From NCBI RefSeq assembly GCF_000224145.3, contig NC_020169.2, forward strand, positions 3,430,957 to 3,494,956: 64,000 nt of DNA. Direction: 5' to 3'. Under the pieces are notes generated by a model that was given only the letters and a program-made list of their open reading frames with translations, was not told the origin of the DNA and made no database searches. Within the stretch, counting starts at the first letter, position 1. Each line of letters starts with the position of its first letter. The DNA is from Ciona intestinalis (taxonomy: Eukaryota; Chordata; Ascidiacea; Phlebobranchia; Cionidae). Shown here piece after piece: positions 57,701 to 64,000 of the stretch. A program made the position numbers and the translations under genes.

Positions 57701-60700
57701 AGTATTTTAAAAATATCTTAATATTAGACTTCTGGTACAAAAAGTAACTACCAAAGTTACATGGCAAACAAAACATTAGTTTTTCATAAAATGTACATAT
57801 TGGTTTATCACTTTAAATAAAATTTCTAATAATGAGTGGCAGCCGTATATGAAATATATTTATATTACATGATACTGTTTGTACAGTGAACTATCACACC
57901 TTCATTGAATAAGTTTTGTACTTGTGTTTTATCCATAAGAATGTTATAACAACTCCCATTTTACCGATACGTCTGTTTTTTTCTTCAATTTTCTATACTA
58001 CTTTTCTAGACCTTATCATGGTAATAAATCATATAGTATAAAAACTTCTCACCCCATGCAGCATTGGATCTGTATCTTCCTATTTGTCTTCCTGCTCGTG
58101 GCCTTTTCATCTGATTAGCTCCTCCTCTCCTCCGGAGTGGGATCGGACGACCTCGAGCTCTTGGAGTCATCAGGAATAATCCCTGTGAAGAAGAAGTGTT
58201 TGTTTTTCTTTTTTTATCGGGAATGAACTATAGTTTTTTGTAATTTTTATTCTGTTATAAAGTAAGCCACTGATTTTCACGAAATATGTCTCTAAAAAGA
58301 AGTGTATTTATAAAAAATTAGGAATACGCTTGATAAACAGTTTTACGTTGTTTAACATTAAACTAGTTTGAAAATCACAATTTATATAAACATATCATTA
58401 ATATCACATGAATTAATGATACATATTCATGAAATAATCACCTGCATGATGTGTGAAATATCATGTAGTGAGAAGATATAGTGAGGTTGCCATGGTGATG
58501 GTTTCAAATGGGATCTGATGGTCGAGTAAAGATCAAACGCTCCAGCAATGATGGCCTGTCGTATATTGATAGCAGGTTTTAGCAAATAAAAAATAAAACA
58601 CGTGTTTAAACTTTTTCATTGATTTTCCAATTATTGCATGATATTTCAAAAAGGAGTTCCCCCGACAAAAAAATGCAATAATATGAATTATTAAATTTCT
58701 ATGTGCAACCAAACGAAAAAATTTAATCTATGTTATAGAATATAAACAGACTTTATGCAGTCTTGACAACAGATAGCAAATTAAACGCTGGGAAAATGAA
58801 ACAAAAGAGACAAGCCAAATTTTATGCTATATAATATTAGCAAGGGCAGCAGAAAAAAAAAGATTGTAAGTTTTTATAAATATTACACCTGTGATAGATC
58901 ATAATGACGAACAAGCGAGTATGCTGGAAACTCTTCAAGCCAGGATTGAACTGCATCATGGTATATGCTTAGTATTGTCTCTTTAGTGGGCTGTAGGAAT
59001 ATAAGTCTATGTATTTTTTGGCCATAAAATAAATCTTTGTATTTTCAGCTATAAAGTAACTGAAGTAACAATAAACTAGCTTTTTTTTATTTGCAGTCGA
59101 TTATTTCAGCCATAAAATAAATCTATGCATTTTCAGCTGTAAAATAACATAAGTAACAGTAAACTAGTGTTTGTAGTCGGTTAATGGCCAACTACGGCCT
59201 AAATCTTTGGTCCATTGGCCTGTCTTAAAGGATCTCATAGATATTATTGCTAAAATAACTTAGTTCTAAAAATACATGGTAATGATACCAGTGAACATTA
59301 GAATTGTAATTGGCAATGATTTGTTTAAAAAAAATCTGGTTTGATTCGGATTAAGCCACTTACATTAAGAAAATTCAAAACCACCAGGTTTCTTGTAAGA
59401 CTTGGAAGCAGAGCTTGTCTTACTTGCCCGGACCCTGAACCCGGTACCCCAGGTGTTTGAGCAGTGCTTATGAATGCAATGTCACGATCTAGTGATTTAA
59501 AAAGTAGTCGGTCGTGCTCATATACTCCGTTGATGCAAAGGATCTAAAACATAGTTCATATTTGAAGTAAAACTTATATCTTGTCATTTGATTATTTAAC
59601 AAAGATAAGCTTTGAAAAAATAAAATAATAATGATAAATTAAAGTTAGTATAAACATGCACAGAATAAAAAACGCAAGATAAAGGCAGTCAAGTAAGTAA
59701 AAACGTTTGCAACTCAAACCCATTTACAATATAACAATAACAATAAACTGTTTATTTATTAAAAAATGTCCTATACCTAATCAGTTTTATTATCTATTTA
59801 CTTGTATAGAATAGAATGTGTCGCAAATATGATTATTCATGACAGATAGATTTTACTTCACGTTGCTATTTTCGAGTGCAGAGTTTGAGTATTGGAATAT
59901 ATACCTGTCTAAACAATTCCAGGGTTGGTTGCACAGAAGGTTGGTTGGTGGCGTCATCTACTACAGAACCCGTGCATGATAAATCGTCGAGGAAAAATAT
60001 GGTATGGTGGTGTTCGATGGTGCGTGATGCCATCACAGCACTAGGGTGCGCCATTAAGCCAAGGTTATGTTGTTTCAATGTTGGTGAGGCTCTGGTTTCG
60101 ATAAGCCTCTGGAAGTGAGCGGCAGTCAAACCTAGAAAAATTGTTTGTTTTTATGCTTCAATACTTTCGTAAAAAATACATTTTTTGTTCTGTTTGCTTT
60201 CAAACATTCCTGTATACCCTTTGAACCTGGAAAAATGTGACATTTTTGGTGCTTTTTGGTTTTGTGCTTGCATGTATACCCTATATGGTGGATTTGTTAA
60301 TGCTATCTTATGATGGGCTTATGATGTTTTAACTAAAAAACAACAGTTTAAGCAAATGTGCTTTACAAGTTAAGCAGCAGAAAATAATAACTCACAATAA
60401 AGTACCAAGGAAGAATCTATTCCCGCACATTGTTAAAAAACTTAACAAGTATTATGAAAGAATGTTTGAATAAGTTCAGTGCAGAAAACATTAACTCAAA
60501 ATAAGGTGCTGAGGCAGAATTTATTTTTTAATTTCCAGCCTCACACTAAGTAAAGGATAAATTATACTACACAAACAAAGTCATAGCAATTTTAAATTAT
60601 TTTTAATTTATTGGTTGATTTAGTTTTCACTCACCAGGTGACATGGAGATTTGCACCAAGTCCATCTCTGGTTTCATCAAACTTTTCACGAGACTTGACT

Positions 60701-63700
60701 TCCCGCATCCAGGATCACCGACGAGAAGCAAGGACTTCTGGGAGTTAAGGAGGATGGAGGAGAAGTAAGCGTACCTCTCCATCTGATGAGGACATCAAAT
60801 ATTTAATTATCAAAAAATTTTTAGTATATGGTTTCCTTAATAATGTCCATACGTAAAATTGGTTACATTGATTTTTTTATTATTTTGCCCACCAAAAATT
60901 TGCATCTGTTATTTAAAATTTTACATCAGTTAATTTTTTGTTCTGCAATACATGTATGTGCACCAAAGTGACTAACTTGATGTAAATATGCAATTACCAC
61001 AGTGTGACATTGCATGACAAGGAACAATTTAGACCTAATTTGGCTTATTATGAAGCTTAAGGGTACCAAATATATTTATTATGTCCAATGTCCGACACAA
61101 AAACATGGCAAATGCATTTCCAAAAACAGAATATACAAAGTACAGCTCATATCACTTGAAACCCTTTTAAAACACCTCTATAAATATTTCTACATGCGAC
61201 AGAGCATTGTCCTCTACCTGATGCACTGGTATATAAGATGAACCATTCTGCAAAACAACTCGTGATCTCAGGTCAATCTTATCTTCCCATAAACTGAACC
61301 GACCAAATTCTTCATCCACAAAATAATCGAACACAGTATCGTATGGGGGGAATTCCAAGTCATGTCTGGATAAATTTATACAGTTGAAGTATATTTATTA
61401 AGTTAATGAATGATAAAGAATATAAAGAGTTAGTATATCTTGTATTGCAGTTTCGAAATCCTAAAATAAAATATATATATTACGCATTGAGGTATTAAGT
61501 TAATGAATAGAGCACATAGAGTGGATAAAGTATTTATCAAAAATGAAGCTGTGTTTCCATGTTTGTGTTTTAACTCTTACCCCAATAACACAGAAAATAA
61601 AAACAGTAACATTCTATATCGATTAGGTCCCACTGTGCGGCATCAAGTGAAGTAGGGTGTAAACAATGTTGCTGTTTTAATGAATGAATAAATAAATGAA
61701 ATTCATTTTGTCTTTTCAGTCAGGATAACGAAGAACAGAGTTTACAAAAGCGAAACGGCAGGCAGTAACGGTTAAAAAACAGTTGTTAAAACAGGCTTAT
61801 TGATAAAATAGATAAAAATATTGTTTTGGATAAAAGGCGTGACAGTTACACCCTACAGACGATACCATGTGAAAATTAAATAAATAGCATTTAATTAAGC
61901 ATATTAAAGTTTTAATTAGAAGAATAGTTTATCGCATTATTAGGGTAGGAGTTAAAAAAAATATGGAAACAAACATGGTAACAGTAAAAAGGCATACTAC
62001 CTAAAAAACAGCTAACACATCAAAAGCGAAAAAAAACACCTTGATTTCCTGATTGCATCTCTCATAAAAAGATCAAAATTTTGCATCTCGTTTTCCGTAA
62101 GATGTCCCCCAAATGACCAAACGAACGCAAATCCGAATAAATTAATAGATATTTGGTGATTTGTGTCGGGAACAACTTCATCCAAGCGTGACCGGACACT
62201 TCCTCTTGTCACGGTTGACTGAGTCTCATCCTTAGTATTCGCCGAACTCGATTTTCTAAATTTTTTAAATTTATTCAAATTATATAGATTTTATAACAAA
62301 TAGAGTTTCAGCTAAATGAAGTTTCCAAAACTGTTAACCTTGTCTTCTATATGGAACTAGAAAATTTGCATGTATTTCAGCACCTAATTTGAAAAGTGGC
62401 TTTTCTGGTCAAAAGCTTATCTGGTTAGCATTGGTAATAATACTGCTTATGTTTATTTTTATCAGAAGATAAATTTCAAATATTCGTTTTAGGCTGATAG
62501 CACCAGTAGAAGAAAAATTATTCACCTGTTCATTGTGACATCATCATTGTCATTGTTTTGTGCAAGAAGATATCTTCTCATGGAGTGAGAGTCGAGACAG
62601 GATGAGAGAATGGAGAAGAAGGAAGTTATTTCATGGATGCCTGATGCTCTTGCGTGTTTGCCCTGTAATATTGGTAACATCAGAGCATTTTTTGGTTAAT
62701 AATGTTAATACTAACTTATTAAATGTCAAGTTTAAAAGTTTTAGCATTTGTTGTGTATGTTCGTAATATATCAATTTTGTAAATAAACAAATGGGCTGCA
62801 CACAGATACAAAGGATACAGGGGTACAATTTCCCCTTAATAATTGGCAAAACCTTGTTTACTTGATACACAATAAATTCTATTAGAAAATGAATTCATTA
62901 AAAAAAAAATACTTGCAGTTAAATAAACACATTTAGTTTGGGAAAATTGGATTTTTTCTCCATGGCATGATTTAAAGATATAATCTCAATTTAAAATATA
63001 ATTTAAAAACAAGTTGAACAAACCCTCTGTGCGTTGTCCAACCCAGCAGTAAGCACACTTCCATTTCTTTGTTCAAGAAACTTGAGAATGGTTGGGACAA
63101 GATCTTCAATGAGTTCATTCCATACTTTAACTGTGTGTCTTGTGACAGCATATAGATTGTATGCATTTTCCAACCAAGATGATGCAATATTTCTCCAGTT
63201 ATCAACAACAGTGCAATGCAATATTGAACATCTAAAAATAATAAACAGTTAATAATATTAAAAAAAAAAAAATGTTGAGACTATTTAAGGTTTAAATTTA
63301 AGGAATAAATTTTAATGAACAATTACTTTGTCAAACTTAGCTAATTCCGCAAACACATGTAAGTTACCAAGGTTATAATGTATAACTGTTGTATTATAAA
63401 TATTGTAGTAATATGCCAACTCTGGCATAAATCCTAGACTTTTACACAGATTTTTCTGTAGAACCTCACCCATATAAAATGGAATTCTATCGTTAATTGG
63501 TAGAGTGGTAGAGCATTGCAGGCCAAAAAAAACTGAGATTTATGTCATAATTTGTTAGTTACAAACAACAAGAAAATTAAATGTAAAGTACAACTTCAAT
63601 ACATTTAATTTAAAAAAAAGACAGGATATGGAGATAAACAGTCGTTAAAACACACAGTTAAACTACACCTAGCGGACAAATAAGCCATTTATGCCTAAAT

Positions 63701-64000
63701 ATTTTTTCAAGTTAAACTTCTAATAGAAACAAATAGGGGTCATTTAAAAATAACTTTAAATAAAGAATGTAATCTCCTATCTAACCTAGATAGCACAGCT
63801 GGTGATGCAGATGATATATCTGCACATTCAAATAAAACACTTGTTGTTTTAGGTAGAGTAAGACTTTCCATATTACTCATATGAACACGATGGTTATCAT
63901 CCAATAAACAGTTGAGACTATCCGTCCAGTTTGAGTTGATAGATCCATCAAACACAATCCATTTCTGTAACCTGTAGTTAAATAACAAGGTAAGACATCA
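36711..64000 (-). CDS. DNHD1: Divergent dynein heavy chain, DNHD1-like (partial, 5' end beyond window)
   Basis: About 50 exons cover the part from AAA2 to the stop. Landmarks, 5' to 3': AAA2 (63970-63780: KWIVFDGSINSNW, LLDDN, ASPAVLSRL); AAA3 Walker A GDPGCGKSS (60783-60636), Walker B FFLDDLS (60131-59906) and lid (RLWLHECSRVFYDRL, 57573-57410); AAA4 with GRKSLTRL but a degraded P-loop (53150-52921) and LDEP (52698-52578); stalk helix 1 (50000-49748), microtubule-binding region (49415-48345), stalk helix 2 (48108-47384); AAA5 (GVPRDARS, FYDPDHQAE, 46500-46262; RFRLYLSL, 44893-44449); AAA6 (NKPCVFVLPQ, 41639-41442; GHWLMLENCHLEQKW, 40893-40094); C-terminal domain (WLKKHHSLF, 38288-38060; FAINLQ..., 37775-37562; 37346-37140; YDCPIW to the TAA, 36896-36714). 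Ser/acidic exons are inserted at module borders. The divergence argues against an ordinary axonemal DNAH. DNHD1 is the best fit from divergence and gene size, not from alignment. The motor function of DNHD1 is unclear. Confidence 0.75.
41090..41395 (-). mobile_element. SINE copy in the dynein-like gene
   Basis: The inverse of the 3' part (GAATGTAACTTACTTTATCC, AAACGACAGTCGTTAAACAC, CACCTCGTGCCGGCTTACGA) lies at 41262-41390. A more diverged head-like piece (ACACATATACCAACCATGGT, GTATTGAACTCAGC) lies at 41140-41225. Confidence 0.75.
41805..42062 (+). mobile_element. SINE copy, most complete 3' part
   Basis: It runs TGTCCTTGGGCAAGACACCT, TTTCTCCAACCCAGTGGTCA, CACCCATAAAGTAACATACA, AACTCGTAGGCTGGCGAGGT, AACAACTGCCGTTTTCCGAC, then GATAAAGTAAGTTACATTCA and a short CATT tail. 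This copy shows that the tRNA-like centre and the CGACTGTCGTT block belong to one element. It is antisense to the host gene, in an intron. Confidence 0.85.
42415..42700. repeat. Degenerate tandem repeat, about 60-bp units
   Basis: Units share TTAGAATACACTTGGAAAAA, CAAAAAGGCTTA, GGAAAAAAAGACATTA and similar blocks, repeated about four times with many changes. It lies in an intron of the dynein-like gene. Confidence 0.65.
45340..45532. repeat. Tandem duplication, about 97 bp, two copies
   Basis: GTTTTATAACTCCCTTGAAC and GTTTTATAACTCCATTAAAC start two copies that both end ATACTGTATTACTTAAAAAA. It lies in an intron of the dynein-like gene. Confidence 0.8.
47245..47360 (+). mobile_element. SINE 3' part
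   Basis: GTAACATACATGGTAACTCA, AAGCTGGCATGAGGTGTTAA, AACGACTGTCGTTTTCCGGT and GATAAAGTAAGTTACATTCA appear in order, with a CATT-like end. Close to consensus, in an intron. Confidence 0.85.
47633..47828 (+). mobile_element. TIR element (MITE-like), copy 20
   Basis: Its ends are TATAGTAGGGTGGAGGGAGA and CCGTCTTCCCCCACCCTACC, in A orientation. It is the only copy I found in the 27 kb of the dynein-like gene. Confidence 0.85.
48595..48725 (-). mobile_element. SINE fragment
   Basis: AACTTGCTTTATTCTGGCGT, CACCTCATGCCAGCTTACAA and GATGTTACTTTGTGGGTAAA are present, then GCCTGCTAACCATGCGCCGG, a remnant of the tRNA-like head. The middle is deleted. Confidence 0.7.
50860..51330 (-). mobile_element. 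Three clustered SINE fragments, two of them tandem
   Basis: The block from AAATATGTAGTT through ATTGAACGACGAAATAAAAA to TTATTCTTGTGTGCCAGG occurs near 50870-50930 and again near 51030-51090, about 157 bp apart. Each is followed by GTTCTGTTTCAT- or TGATCTGTTTCAT-type sequence. A third fragment with CCATACACCTCGTGCCCACC lies at 51225-51330. Confidence 0.7.
52395..52545 (+). repeat. Third dispersed repeat family, copy 1
   Basis: TCACGCCTTTTATCCAAAAC, TTATCAATAAGCCTC, TTTTAACAACTGTTGTTTTA, TTTCGCTTTTGTAAACTCTA and GTTCTTCGTTATCGTGA are in order. Each is matched on the opposite strand near 61.7-61.86 kb. Confidence 0.75.
54815..55090 (-). mobile_element. SINE copy, nearly full length
   Basis: TTGAATGTAACTTACTTTAT, AACGAAAGTCGTTATAAAAA, CATACACCTCGTCACAACTT and TATGTTACTTTGTAGGTGAT are followed by CCATTAATGACCGTTGGATT, TTGCCCAAGGACACATATGC and CCACAATGGTAGCA. 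The tRNA-like head is missing. Confidence 0.8.
61705..61860 (-). repeat. Third dispersed repeat family, copy 2 (inverted)
   Basis: On the - strand it reads CACGCCTTTTATCCAAAACA, TTATCAATAAGCCTGTTTTA, TTTCGCTTTTGTAAACTCTG and TTCTTCGTTATCCTGA. It is the inverted partner of the copy at 52.4 kb. Both are intronic. Confidence 0.75.

Overview
The window looks like nuclear DNA of a tunicate, most likely a Ciona sea squirt. The evidence is AT-rich sequence, small multi-exon chordate-type genes with GT-AG introns, very compact gene spacing, and many short interspersed elements. No bacterial, viral or organellar gene was seen. Exon models were built by eye from open frames, splice sites and family motifs. 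Where exons were followed end to end, the phases closed and the summed lengths were multiples of three.

Layout: (1) 1-1990: a 42-bp in-frame minisatellite, a TIR element, and a 50-N gap flanked by a near-identical duplicate (probable assembly artefact). (2) 1.9-4.2 kb (+): a short HOP/STI1-like gene with one TPR block and one DP domain. (3) 4.8-13.7 kb (-): a complete transglutaminase with Cys/His/Asp triad and two candidate first exons. (4) 14.6-14.9 kb (-): an open frame I cannot identify. (5) 15.1-20.9 kb (-): full-length STIP1/HOP, head-to-head with (6) intronless mitochondrial GLRX5 at 21.5-22.0 kb (+). (7) 24.7-31.0 kb (+): a large cytosolic leucine-rich-repeat protein. (8) 31.9-34.7 kb (-): RITA1, the Notch/RBPJ and tubulin adaptor, with (9) BBIP1, the small BBSome subunit, 70 bp upstream on the same strand. 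(10) 35.7-36.1 kb (+): TIMM8-like small Tim chaperone. (11) 36.7 kb to beyond 64 kb (-): the 3' two thirds or so of a divergent dynein heavy chain, best matched to DNHD1, in about 50 exons from AAA2 to the C-terminal domain.

Between and inside genes there are about 20 copies of a roughly 190-bp terminal-inverted-repeat element (MITE-like) and about a dozen copies or fragments of a tRNA-derived SINE. The MITEs crowd the left half (19 of 20 lie before 31 kb). The SINEs lie mostly in the right half.

Functional themes are Hsp90 co-chaperoning (HOP and a half-HOP), mitochondrial biogenesis (GLRX5, TIMM8) and cilia/microtubules (BBIP1, RITA1, dynein-like). No defence or mobile gene system was found. 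The most notable items are the half-HOP with a degraded peptide clamp, the two transglutaminase N-termini, the Ser/acidic exon insertions in the dynein-like protein, a probable frameshift in the LRR gene, and the repeat families.
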